This document shows positions 12,361-24,200 of a DNA stretch of 64,000 nucleotides, piece by piece (the first letter of the stretch is position 1; each line of letters begins with the position of its first letter). The stretch is from Emydura subglobosa. Taxonomy: Eukaryota; Chordata; Testudines; Chelidae. Location: assembly GCA_007922225.1 (NCBI GenBank), contig ML679966.1:37018793-37082792 (forward strand). Reading direction: 5' to 3'. Made by a program: the position numbers and the translations under genes. Below the pieces are notes generated by a model, which worked only from the letters and a program-made list of their open reading frames with translations, ran no database searches and was not told where the DNA came from.

Positions 12361-12610
12361 AGGACTTGTCTCCAGGAGAAAGTTTTACCAATCTTAAGTA
12401 AACGTGTGATTTTTTTTTTTAAACTGGTGTCAAAGGCATCACAGACACTCTCATTTTAGTTTAAACTAGGCTTATTTTGGTTTATCTTAAATCTATTAAT
12501 GATTTAAGCTAAACTGAAATAAAGCAGTTTAAACCAAAATAAGTGTCCATGCTGCCTTTTGCACCAGTTTAACTAAATCAATTTAAAAATTGATTTAAAT
12601 TAAATGGATG
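12361..12610. mobile_element. AT-rich palindromic MITE
   Basis: The sequence starts 'aggacttgtctcc' and carries inverted arms: 'ggcttattttggttta' near 12469 pairs with 'taaaccaaaataag' near 12531, and 'tttaaactggtg' near 12418 pairs with 'caccagtttaacta' near 12562. The fold is that of a palindromic DNA element with the 'ggacttgtctacac' ends common in turtles. It has no coding capacity. Confidence 0.65.
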
Positions 12611-12923
12611 CAACTTTCACATATTCAAAAGGCTTAGATATACCAACACCTTATCAAGCTAACTAAAGATAAGCACATGGTTTGGCAGCAAAACTCAGCT
12701 TACATTTTAGCTGTGTAGTCTACCGTTAAATGAATAACATTCCAAACAAATAGTGTAAAAAATATAAAAAATGGATGATTCCTAGTGGGCAAAGCTCTAC
12801 CCTCCAATGTAAGTGGCTCCAAAGGCAGAATTTCTTCCTTAACAAGCTAAAAGCATTTTATTTGTTGAGAAATACATAAAATACAAGATAATTTTCTAAA
12901 GTTATTTGTTTCAATATATTCGT

Positions 12924-13085
12924 ATTCAAGGACTCTATCCTGCAAGGTGCTGTGTCCTTCTGTCCCAATACAGCAGAGCACTTGAGCATGTATTTAATTT
13001 TAAGTGCAACAGTAGTCTCACTGAAGTGAATAGGACTACTCATATGCTTAAAGCACATGCTTCAGTGCTTTCCTGGATGGGGCCA
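12924..13085. mobile_element. Palindromic dispersed repeat ('caatgggactactcatatgctta' type)
   Basis: It begins 'actctatcctgcaagg' and ends 'gctttcctggatggggcc', with a partly self-complementary body around 'agcacttgagcatg' and 'catgcttcagtgct'. The same unit recurs at 63186-63310 and as a short piece near 26376. This is a widespread old amniote repeat; I infer a DNA-transposon origin from its palindromic form. Confidence 0.6.
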
Positions 13086-13203
13086 CAGCATGCAGCACTT
13101 AACAGGATCACAAACCCAGTGGAATATAACCCCTAGTTGAGTAACCTAAACTTTTTAATCAAGTAACATGAAAATTATGCATCTACTGATTCATTTTAAG
13201 TTG

Positions 13204-13790
13204 AACATAAGAATGGCCATACTGGGTCAGACCGATGGTCCATCTAGCCCAGTATCCTGTCTTCCAACAGTGGCCAACACCAGGTGCTTCAGAGGGAATG
13301 AATAGAACAGGTAATCATCAAGTGATCCATCCCGTTGGCCATTCCCAGCCTTTGGCAAACAGCAATCCCTGCCTATCCTGGCTAATAGCCATTGATGGAC
13401 CTACCCTTCATTAACTTATCTAGTTCTTTTTTGGACCCCATTATAGTCTTGGCCTTCACAACATCCTCTGGTAAGGAGTTCCACAGGTTGACTGTGTGTT
13501 GCGTAAAGAAATATCTCCTTTTGTTCATTTTAAATCTGCTGCCTATTAATTTCATTTGTGACCTCTAGGTTTTGTGTTATGAAAAGGAGTAAATAACACT
13601 GCTTTATTTACTTTCTCCACACCAGTCATGATTTTATAGATCTCTATCATATCTCCCTTAGTTGTCTCTTTTCCAAGCTGAAACATCCCAGTCTTCTTAA
13701 TATCTCCTCATGTGGAAGCTTTTTCATACCTCTAATCATTTTAGTTGCCCTTTTCTAATTCCAATACATCTTTTCTGAGATGCGATCATA
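13204..13790 (-). mobile_element. CR1 LINE 3' region, antisense
   Basis: From 'aacataagaatggccatact' through 'ggtccatctagcccagtatc' and 'ggagttccacaggttgac' to 'ctctatcatatctccc', this is the reverse complement of the 3' part of a CR1 subfamily abundant in turtles. It is relatively well preserved, so the insertion is young compared with the copies near 5-6 kb. Confidence 0.9.
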
Positions 13791-15346
13791 TATGCCAAAA
13801 AACTTTTATTGCCGTGTAAAACTGTATCAGAAGAAGAGACATAAAAATATAATGTAATTTGTGTTTGTGGCACATTAAAAAGTGCAATGTTTGTATATTC
13901 AGGCAGATGATGTAGTACATAACAGCCCTGTGTTAATTTAACCACTTACTCAGGCATATGATGGGGGTACATAACAACCTTATGTTAACTGAACTTCTGT
14001 CTGTTTTAACATATTCCCTACAGCTGCTTCCTCCTTGTTGATCAATGATCCCAAAGAGGCAGTTGGGTACACTGCTAGCTTTGTCATTTCTACCTTTTAA
14101 AATTGGAGATGTTACTAAATATCAAGGGCCAAATTCTGCCCTCTGGTGTATTGCACATGGTTCCCATTAAAGTCAATGCCAATCCAAGTCCCTTAGTGGT
14201 TTACTGAATGTCCTTGTTTCAAGATAAAGCCCTGATACAACTCATATTAAAGTCAACTGAAAGGCTTCCCAGACACTTGAATGGGATTTGGATTGGGCCT
14301 TAGTTGGTGGGCCCCTTATAAGTTTTTATCCCCCTCCCCCCCTTTGGAGGTTTTGCTTTTATGTATTTTTGTTAATGTTTTATAAAGAACAAGACTTTAA
14401 TGCTCCCTTTTTTAAGTTAGAAGAAAAATGGACTTTATGAAACTCATTGATTCAATTGAATTAATGCTGAATTTTAATTTTGGTTTGCAAGTTACATTCT
14501 ATTTGGGAAAAAAAGAGTTAAATCATATGGCCTATTGATTACATAAAATGGTTTTAATCTGGGGCAGATTTACTTATTATTATTTGTATAGACTCCTAGT
14601 TCCACATGATCTGAACAGAACTCTTTCTATAGGTTTTAGTTAAACATCCAAAACTTATCTAGATGTTGCGCATTGCATTTCAACCTAGGGCTGGAGCACA
14701 AATATGCAACAGGTAGGGATGGATTAAAGAGATCAAAATTATAAAAAAAACTAATTCAGATCAAGTAGCACAGCCTCAATTTAAAATAAGAATAGTTCAT
14801 TCTGTGTTTCATGTCTTTATTGAAAGAGGGACTTGAGGTACATATGCTAGCCCACCAAGGAGCACGAGCTGCTCCAAACCCCCGACTTCTGAGCTAGTAT
14901 TAGAACAAGCCAAGGTCAGCCGTAGGTTAGAACAGACACTTGCATATAAGGCAATCACAAAACGGAAGCTCTCCGAGGAGCCCTAGTACTGGTAGGTTTT
15001 ACAGAGCGCAATGGGGGATGGAGGGAGGGAGTGCGAGACAATTTTGGCTATTGCCTCTAGAAAGTCTGGGGAACCACCGGATACACTGCAGATTTTGCAC
15101 TAGGATGGCTCCTGCACCTACCAGGTAGTACATGGTCAGTGAGTACATAAATAACAATCGCAGATGCTGTGTTCTCCTTTCCTTATTTGTGGTGCTGCTC
15201 CTGGGTGGGTCCCTTACCCACTTACCTGCGCAGCCAGGCCCCCCCTTTCCTGCCACACCTCCACGTGCATCCCTCCTCGTCCCCTTTACCTCCAGCAGGA
15301 TGCTCCACACATGCCCCCTGGCATGCTGCACGGCCCCCCCCCTTAC
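13791..15346. other. PPAT intron 1, proximal part
   Basis: This is AT-rich sequence up to about 14850 that then grades into the CpG island. A short old repeat ('gccaaattctgccctctgg', from 14129) is present. I searched by eye on the minus strand for PPAT exon 2, which should begin with a Gly-Gln-Glu-Ser-like codon run, and did not find it anywhere from 1 to 15346. Confidence 0.5.
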
Positions 15347-15474
15347 CTGTGCTGCAGCCCCACCAGCCCCAAGGTAATCACATGGGGCACATCCAGCTCC
15401 GCGGGCCACGAGCCGGAGGCGATGCAGCCGAACACGCCGCACTCCTCCCGGATTCCCAGCTCCTCAAACTCCAT
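15347..15474 (-). CDS. PPAT: Amidophosphoribosyltransferase, exon 1 only
   Basis: PPAT catalyses the first committed step of de novo purine synthesis, making phosphoribosylamine from PRPP and glutamine in the cytosol. On the minus strand, ATG at 15474 opens 42 codons plus two bases, starting '[17 protein letters not shown]' and ending 'LGLVGLQH(R)'. The donor is 'cacag|gtaagg'. In the family an 11-residue propeptide is removed to expose a catalytic N-terminal Cys; here that residue is Cys12, preceded by exactly 11 residues, and the ECGVFG context of class II glutamine amidotransferases is intact. The next exon must lie below position 1 or was missed, so intron 1 is probably over 15 kb. The gene diverges from PAICS, 1.03 kb between start codons. 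A run of nine G follows the donor sequence inside the intron. Confidence 0.95.
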
Positions 15475-16368
15475 AGCGCCCGGCGGCTACCCCACGCAAA
15501 CACGTGCTGCTGCTTGCTGGCCTGACGCGTAAGATCGGGTCTTGGCGGCGGCCGCGCGGTCCTGCGCGCGAGGCCAAGTCCTCCTGCTGCGCCGGCGCCG
15601 CAGGCAGCCCCAGGGAGAGACTGTAGCGAATGCTTCCCCCAGCCCGCGCGAGCGCGACTCCCCTGACCCTCCCACCCCCAACAGCCTCCCTCATTTGCAT
15701 ATGGGGGAGGGAACTAACGCTCTGTCCGGCCTGCTGCTCTCTCGCCGCTCGGCCTCTGAGGCTGCCGCTCCCTATCCTCGCGCGCGCGGGGCGATGGACG
15801 GTGGTGGGGGTGGTGCCACTGACATGTGTCTGATCTTGGACACATAGTTAGTTCATCAGCGCTAACACTCTTCCTCCCCCAGTCTGTATTGTTTGGTACG
15901 TTCCATCTTCCGACCTTCCACGTGCTGCGCCCGCTGCATTCACAGCCCGGCGCCGCCGCCGCCGCCGCCGGCAGACCCACGGCAGCGCGAGAGCTACAGC
16001 AAGGAGGGAGTTTGCCCTGAGAGAACGGGAGTGGGGGGCAGGAGTTGCATTCGCTAGGAGAAGAGCGGGGGAGGGGATAGATTGGCGCGTGCACTGGGAG
16101 GGCAGGCGCGTGGGGGTTCTCATGGGGCGAGCCATAGGGGCCGCGGCGATTGGTGCTTGCCTTGCGGGGGTGGGGTTCTTTAGCGCCACAGCGAGCTCTG
16201 CTCCACGGCGATTGGTCGGCTGGGCAGTTATTCCCCGCCCCTTCCGCTGCCCGCCGCCAGTTTTGTCCTACCTCCGCTCGGAGACCCGCGTGTTTGGTGC
16301 GTGTGGCCTTGTGACTCTGGTCTTCTCTGGTTACCGCGCGCGCTGCCTGCGTCATCATCTCCTTGTGT

Positions 16369-16475
16369 GTGAGCCGTGCGGACCGGACCGGACCGGAGCC
16401 GCCGGGTGCGGGAAGGGATCCTTTCTGCCGACAGCCTCACACGTGCTAACCCGGCCTCCTCTCTGTGTCTCGCAG
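16369..16475 (+). other. PAICS: Possible short intron in the PAICS 5' UTR
   Basis: Upstream of the PAICS start codon there is a convincing 3' splice site: a branch-point-like 'tgctaac' at 16444-16450, then a pyrimidine tract, then 'tctcgcag' ending at 16475. A possible donor 'gtgagc' begins at 16369. Splicing would remove 107 bases of leader and leave the ATG at 16503 unchanged. This rests on motif matching only. Confidence 0.4.
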
Positions 16476-16502
16476 GTGCCTGCCCGGGCCGCCGCCGGCA
16501 AG

Positions 16503-18199
16503 ATGGCTCCTGTAGCAACAGGTAACGTTCCGCGCCCTCGGCCCGGGCTTGGTTGGTCCCGTGACTTGGCTCGGGCGGCCTTGGGGCTGAGTTGGGCAGC
16601 AGCCTGCCCCGAAACCGGCGGGGCTGGGAGTAGAGCTAGCGCTCCCTCATCCTTCCCCAGGGCGGGTAGGGGCTGGTGTTGCTGCTTCTCTGCAGAGAGG
16701 GGCTCCTGCGTGGGGCCGGGTACTGGCTCCGTGGGGGAAGGCCGCGCAGGCAGAGAGGGGCTGCGTGAGTGACGAGTGACTCATGCCAACTATCTCTTGC
16801 CTGGGTGGGGAGAGGTGTGTGGGGGGGGGGACAATGAGTTGGTGCAACCTAGGCCCCCGTGCTGGGGGACTCCGTGCTGGGGAGAAGGTTTTTATTAAAC
16901 CCAAACTGGGGAAGAGATTAAATTAAACGTGAAAGACAAGACCCACAAAGTCAAGTGCCTGGGCCCTCATTGTTCCAGGGAGATTGAAACAAAACCTAAT
17001 ACAGCTGTTTTCGTGGCCTCTGTTCTCCCCTGTAAGTGTTAGGGTTCTGGCTGCCCTGCATTGGTTTGGAAAGAACCTGCCTCCAGAGCTGTAGCATGTG
17101 AAACTGGCTATAATCCAGATAAGTCCAGCTTCACTGGAGGATGAGTGAAAAGCAAACACAGCATGAAACATGGTGACCTACAACTTTATACTTTTTAGTT
17201 TGAACAGTTAAGATGCTGATAACCCCCCAAAAGCCACGTGCTTAAAATCACATGTTCCTCTTCTAAGGCTATGTTTACACTGTGAGCAAGGGGTGTGATT
17301 TCCCTGCTTTTGTGCACATTCTTGCACCAACTAGCTCTCATTGAGGGCCAGAACTTCATCCTATGCCACTTAGGTCACTTAGCACCAGTATAAATATCGG
17401 TGTAGCCATGGTAGTATAGGTAGCAGCAGCAGCAGTGCTGAACCTTTTTAAGTACAAACCTGCCTGAAAACCAGGCCTGTGGGTATGCTTTTCTTCCCAT
17501 TGACTGACGATGAAGTGATCAGCCATACCCACCTATGGTTATGCTGAGTCTTGAACAGAACTTCTCAAATTTCACCTGTACATTTGCTTGTTTAAACTTG
17601 TATTACTGTTAGAACAGAGGTAAAAATAAAAAGGGTGTGGAAAGAAATGTAGTTAACATGTAAAGTCCTCATAGTTTAAGGAAACATTTTGATTGTTTTG
17701 CATCAATGAAACCATGTGGCCAGTAGTCATGAGATTTTAGACTCTTGTCTGTTCTGTTGGAACTTTATTGAAGTTTTCCTTTCCTACTGATTTTTCTAGA
17801 GGCTTAAATGTTTGAATGCTGGGGCATTGTCAGTTAGTTAAAGACCAGAAAGAGTATTCTGTCTCAGTTCTCCAAAATGTACTTGGACATGTTTGCCAAA
17901 AATAATCATCATTTCTCCCAGAGTTTGCAATTTTTAAAATTAACTTTATTTCTCTAGAACTGAAACTTGGTAAAAAAATTAATGAAGGTAAAACAAAAGA
18001 AGTCTATGAATTGCCAGATCTCCCAGGATGTGTGCTGATGCAATCAAAAGACCAAATAACAGCAGGAAATGCAGCTAGAAAGGATCGCATGGAAGGAAAG
18101 GCAGCAATCTCCAATACAACTACTAGCTGTGTGTTTCAGCTGCTTCATGAAGCTGGTAAGTATTTCAGAGGTAAAATAGATGCATTTGTGTGTGTGTGT

Positions 18200-18243
<44 letters not shown>

Positions 18244-21200
18244 GGGTGGGGGGGGTAAGTCTTAAGGATTGTCTGAGAGCATATAAAGGTTGGTTCACCT
18301 AGGTTTTGGAACTGACTGGTTTCAGTAAATTTCATTAGATTACTCTCTGGGACACTAATATAAGATTATTGACTGAAGCCACTAAATAAAATTTAATGTA
18401 TCATATTTGAAGTCCTCCCCTAACCCCAGAAAGCTGTAATACACACAGAACCTGTCTTTCTGAACACCATTCTCTTCCCTCACCGCCCCCCACCTCATGC
18501 TTCTTTTCAACTCCCAGTTTAAAAGCAACAAGAGTTTGGCATTAAACTCTTATGGAACACATCTGTCTGTGAAAATTACTGCTGCTGGTCACTGACAATA
18601 CCAAAGACTGCATTTAAAAGCAAAATTTATCTAGCTTTACTAGAGTTAAACTGTAATAAAAATAAAGACATGGGTAGATAGATTTCATTAAATATGTTTG
18701 TTTTCTCAGTTAATGTCTTTCATATCACTTTCAAGGACTCTGTGGCATAAAAAGTGTGCTAAGTGCTTTACAGATAACTGTGAAGAAGCCATTTTATTCT
18801 GCAGCATTTACAGTGTAGCACATGTGGGATGCTGGGGTGCATTGGAAATCTTAAGATTTACTTTTGAAATGGCTTACCTTTTCATACTGGAAAAGAATAT
18901 TGATGAGATCCTGGTCCCTTTGAAATCAAAAGCAGAACTCCCATTAACTTCAGAAGGGCCAAACTTCATCCAGTGCAATTAAGGTCATTTAACCAGTTGG
19001 TGCCTGTGTTCCCTTCTCTGTAAAAATGGGACTAATGCTTGTTTGTTTTACAGAAGGTAGATGCTTTGAATGCTCTGCCTTTCATTCAGATAATTACTGT
19101 AAATTTTTGAGAAAATTCTGCAAACTTACTTTAGTGTTTAATACTTGTATAAAATAATTCATAACTTCCCTCTTAGGGTTTAGGTACAGTTTCCTCAAAT
19201 GTCTTTTGAAAAGCATATACCAGAAACTAAAAATAAACCAATGGGCCCTTAATTAGGGCTCTGAAGCACTACTGTAATATAAATAACTTAATTTTAATAG
19301 CTCAATACTTACAACTGCACAGTCAGTGTCTTGTTCAGGTGCTAGTTACACCCAAAACTATGGTTGCAAAAGTCTTATCTGTAAGGTGGTAATAGATATT
19401 GGACTGCTTGACTTTCTGTATATTCAAAAAAAAAAAAAGCTTTATATTGAGGGGGGAAAGATTCCATTGTTTAGATTTGGCAAATAAAACTGGTCTGCAA
19501 ATAGACCATTGGAGGGGGAGCAAATAAATGTATAAATATTAGGATTATTATGAATGTTTCAATCAACAGGACCATGGGGTATTAAAGTATATATTATTAA
19601 AACTAAGATCTTTCCTAATCCTGTTTGCAGATTTTTAAAAATAAAACTTAAACATCAATCCTCATTCATCTCTCTCAAACTAAACACAAAATCTGATTCT
19701 TATATAGAAATGCTTTGGGTGAGAGCCTGGCTCTTTATTCTGTCCTAGCTGTTAATAAATATATGTAAAGGTTTGGGGATTTCACTTTTTTTTTTTTTTT
19801 TTTTTAATTAAAAATTTGTCTTGTCTTGCAGATGCAATATTGAGTAATCCTATTGAATAGAATGAGGGTAATACTTTCAAAAGCACCTAAGTGACTGACT
19901 TAGAGTCGTAAGTCACTTACGTGTTTCTGACTTTACACAAAGTAAATTGGGCTATAGAGGGTACATAGCACTATGAGTAATAATGGTTGCAAGATCACTC
20001 CTTTAATCATAACAAAAAACAGTGACTCTGCTTCATTTATTATGTGTTAGGGAGGGGCAGAAGCATCCTTTTACTAAACTGACCTGGGTATGCAATAGAC
20101 TAAGGCTTTATCTACACTTGAAGTTATGCCGGCAAAACTTTACTCAAGGGTTTGGAAAAAAGCACACCCCTCATTACACTCATGCTTATGCCGGCAAAAT
20201 TTATATTGCTCGGTGGCAGGGGTTTCACACCCCAGAATGACACAGTTTCGCTGCTATAACCAAAAGTGTAGACGAGGTCTAAGCAAAAGTTGCAACAACC
20301 TCTGTAAACCGCATAAGTGATCTTGGTTTTTCAAATTGATTAACTGATGACTAACTGGCTTGACTGACAGATCATGTTGATGCCTTAGGGGAAGGCAATT
20401 TGTTTACTTTGCGCAACTCTTCTGAATTGGAGTTTTCTTTCAAAATCCATAGGTGGTACAAAAGTGGTGTCTACAAATGGAGATGTCTGTTAATTTCTTC
20501 TGCTCTTCTGACAGAAACAAGTTGACTTACAGTTATTGTGAGCTGAGAACAGCAGCTCTAATTTAATACACATTCAGGAAAAAGGAAGAGGAATAACTGC
20601 TATTTACAGTTTGATTGTATCTGATCAGATGATAGCAAAGCTTAAACTAAAATGGCCACCAATGTAGATAGATACTAAATCTTAAACATTTTGTTTGCCC
20701 AAGGAGCAAAAAATCATATTTTGGCCCTACTTGTCATCTCCTTACTTAAAATCAAGTAACACAAACATAACACTTAGTTTATAGGTAATGAATCATATTC
20801 GAGTCTGTGTTGAATGTTTTTTAATTTGTTGTCAGCAGAGTCCGTGAACCATAATCCTGCAAATATTAAACAAACCACCTTTCAGAACAAGGAAGATTGA
20901 CAAGGTTATATTAATCTAGCTGGTTTAGAAACCAGTCCTGTAATGCTAAAATTGCTTCATTTAAAATATATACTGGTTTCCTTTACTGAAGTGCAGTAAC
21001 AACACACTGTAACAAATAGGTGACTGGACTTTTAACTTTGCCTTGAGAGAAAAGGCTTATTGTCAAACAGAACTTACAACTCAGAGCAACAAACACATTT
21101 GAAATTGTTCAAAATTTAAATGAAACATATCCACTCTGGATTTACCAGAGACTGACTACTTTGCCTTTAAATTGGGGATTTAACAGTTGGCTTGGCATGG

Positions 21201-24200
21201 CTAAAAAGGGTGGAGGTTTTGGACTTGGGGTAGGAGGATGGGGCCACATTGTACTCAAAATGGCCATCTGCATATGTCAGCTGCCTTTTCAAGTATTCAG
21301 TACTTATACCAGTTGTTCGTTCTGAATTCATATAGAGGCAAATGCCACAGATGTGCCACTTTGTAAGCTATTGGCGTATGTGTGACTCCTGGAAGAAGCT
21401 AATAAAATATTTAGTTTGGATTTAGCTTTTTCAGTATATGGAAAGTGCAGTACAGTAATGCAAGTGAGGAGTAGCAAGTTTCCTTCTCCCCTCCCCCACC
21501 CCCCTGCCCCAAACCAAAATATGTGGGGCGGGGGAACACAATGCTTTTCTTTTCTGCTGCCTTCCATTAATATCTCAGAAAGTGTGCAGTTACTGCCAAA
21601 CATACACCAAAATGATAATGTAAAAATCAACACACCTTACACTGGGACTATTTGCAGAGATGAATAGAGTCCTGCACAGGTACAAAATTTGTATCCACAT
21701 CTGATGTGCAAAAATTATCTACAGATTTGCAGGGCTTTAGATGATCTACAAAAATGGTCTGTGGATATCTGCATCCTTGGATATCTGTGGATATCCATGG
21801 ATTTGCAGGGCTCTAGAGATGAATTCATACTTTCCACATACTGTGAAAACTGTTATGATGGTTGATGTTTTAAATTACTTAAATAGGCTATGTATTAATT
21901 TTCCTCCATGACATCTGCACACTATGACTTTAAAATAAGGATCTAAACCAGGGGTGGGGAACCTCCGGCCTGCGAAAGAATTTGATCCGGCCCGCGGGCG
22001 GGCGGGCAGGAAGTGCGCGCCGCCGAAACCCTGCCGCCGTCTGCCCATTTTCGGCGGCGGCGGGAGCTCGGAGGTGGTTACTGGGCCACAGCACCCCGTG
22101 GACACTGTAAAACCGCGCCGCCGAAAAGATGGAAACGGCGGCGGCATTTCGGCGGCGGGGGGTGGAGTCGGCGGCAGCGCGGTTCCGTGGGGGGTCGGGC
22201 AGTTCCCGCCGCCGAAACCCTGCCGCCGTTTGCGCCTTTTCGGCGGCGGCGGGGGGAATTCGGCGGCGGAATCGGCAACATGGCCCGCGAATGGAGGTAG
22301 CAATATCAAAATGGCCCTTGGCAGGGAAAAGGTTCCCCACCCCTGATCTAAACTAATAGAAAGATGAAAATGGGAGCACTGAGCTTGGTTATCTATAGCA
22401 GTGGTTTTCAACTTATCTATGTCTAGGATTTCCAAAGGGATCTGCACCTCCATTTCAAAAATTTTTAGGGGTTTGCAAATTAAAAAAGGTTGAAAACCAT
22501 TGATACTTACTATAGCTTGATCAGGAAAAATGTTCCATTGCAAAATAGCTAATTTTGAGCAAGTTCTGGAAGCACGAGGCAAATTTGTTTCTAAAGTTCT
22601 GTATAACATACTGTACACTTTGTTCGATGGAATTGGGGAGGTGAACGCTTTCTGGATTTGAGACAATTTTGTGTTGTCCTAATTATTTAAGGCCTCTAAC
22701 TTGGGAATTAATCACCTTGGGTTTATTGTAGCTACAGAATATCACATGGAGGGCTTTGAGAAAACAGTGTCTTCTGTTGAAAATAAATTTGTTTGATCAG
22801 CTATACACAAATCTGGCTGCAGTTGTCGGTTCACCTATAGAAGTGCACAGAGCGACAAAACTGAGTCGTCTTTTTATGTTTAGGAATCAAAACTGCTTTT
22901 GTCAGAAAACATAGTGACATAGCGTTCGTAGCAGCTCAGTGTGAAATGATCCCAATTGAATGGGTGTGCAGAAGAATTGCTACTGGCTCTTTCCTGAAAA
23001 GAAACCCTGGTGTCAAGGAAGGATATAAATTTTACCCACCCAAAATTGAGATGTTTTACAAGGTAAGTAAAATTGTAAATAGCTACTAAAATGAAAGTAA
23101 TGTGTTAAACAAAGATAACTGTCCACCTGAAATCTTACCGTTTTTACAAAATAAGAGGAACATAGGTATAGTGCTTGAAACTGACTTTTGTCAATTTTGT
23201 GGTTTTTGTGGTTCTATTTAAGTGTGTATGCCCCTTATTTCTGTGTGCAAGATCTATACAAATATAAAACTAACTGATCCTACTGAAAAAATAATGAAAC
23301 TGACTATACATAAAGCAAACAAGGGGAAAAGAAATATCTTTATTTATAGCTGCTATAAATCACTTTCAGACAGGTGTAATTTTTAGGTTGACGAGACTCC
23401 CTTAAACTGAAATGAAACTACTTATTGATAGATTTTAAGAAACTAGTATCGACACTGTATTTTGCAAACATTGCTAAAATGTCTGTCTTGAATGTTCTCT
23501 TAGATCAAAGATTCTCCAACTAGTGCGAAAGCTGGCTGATCACACAGTGCAGACTCCTCATTTCCAGCACCTAAATCTCATTACAAGACTGCTAAAAATG
23601 TATCATTAAGCACTCTGTTACTCTTCAGTGTAGATTATTGCTGTAATTGAAATGGGTGTGAGGTAGATGAGGAGTGGGGAGGCCTTTGTGAGCACAAATG
23701 AGAAGACAGCATGCATAATAGTGAGTGAGAGTGGAGATGGTCCTTGAGAAAACCTATTAAAATATGATCCATATTATGGACCTTTTCTCCTGTCCTTCCT
23801 TAATTCACTTTAGTGGTGAAGGTATGCAAAGGCAACTTAACAAATTTAACATGATAAAGTGACACGGGGTTCATGCATGATCTTTCATTCTTCTGTTGGG
23901 AGTGTAGTGGAAGAGAGGTGATTCAGGAAACTGAGGAAGATTTAGCCAGCACTCCAGGCTAATCTTGTTGGGAATGGTGACTAAGTAGACAGGGAGTTCA
24001 GCTTCAGTTCTTAATGTGTCAGATCATGGCCGTTAACTACACATCATGTGAGCCATCAACTAAAGGAAACATCAACATCCTTTTAAAAGGTGTGGGGTCA
24101 AAGCCCCACTATCATTGTGACAACAAGATAAGAATGTCTCTCTCCAGGGATTGGCCTGCTTAGATGGGAGGTCCCTCTATGGAGGTAGGGGGTGGGAGGA

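Larger units (their letters stand above)
15200..16900. promoter_or_regulatory. CpG island and shared bidirectional promoter of PPAT and PAICS
   Basis: This is the most CpG-dense stretch of the window, with many 'cgcg' and 'gccg' runs, and it spans both start codons. Two CCAAT boxes in reverse orientation (ATTGG) lie at 16149-16153 and 16211-16215. A GC box 'ccccgcccc' lies at 16233-16241. A (GCC)n run lies at about 15951-15971. There is no TATA box at a sensible distance from either gene. The divergent PPAT-PAICS pair sharing one promoter is well documented in human and chicken, so joint regulation of purine synthesis is a safe inference; the exact transcription starts cannot be placed from sequence. 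Confidence 0.85.

Noticed and set aside
15714..16358. 214-codon minus-strand open frame in the CpG island
   Set aside because: Low-complexity Arg/Pro/Ala-rich translation with no family resemblance, located upstream of PPAT exon 1. Best explained by GC composition.
16089..16772. 227-codon plus-strand open frame across the PAICS start region
   Set aside because: It runs through the CpG island in a frame different from the conserved PAICS start and reads into intron 1. High GC content alone keeps stops rare here.
18011..18298. Open frames on both strands over the TC microsatellite
   Set aside because: Simple-repeat translations attached to the end of PAICS exon 2; not independent genes.
21875..22666. 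263-codon minus-strand open frame
   Set aside because: It crosses the hAT MITE at 21949-22345 and both of its target duplications. The Pro/Arg-rich translation comes from CGG/CCG runs.
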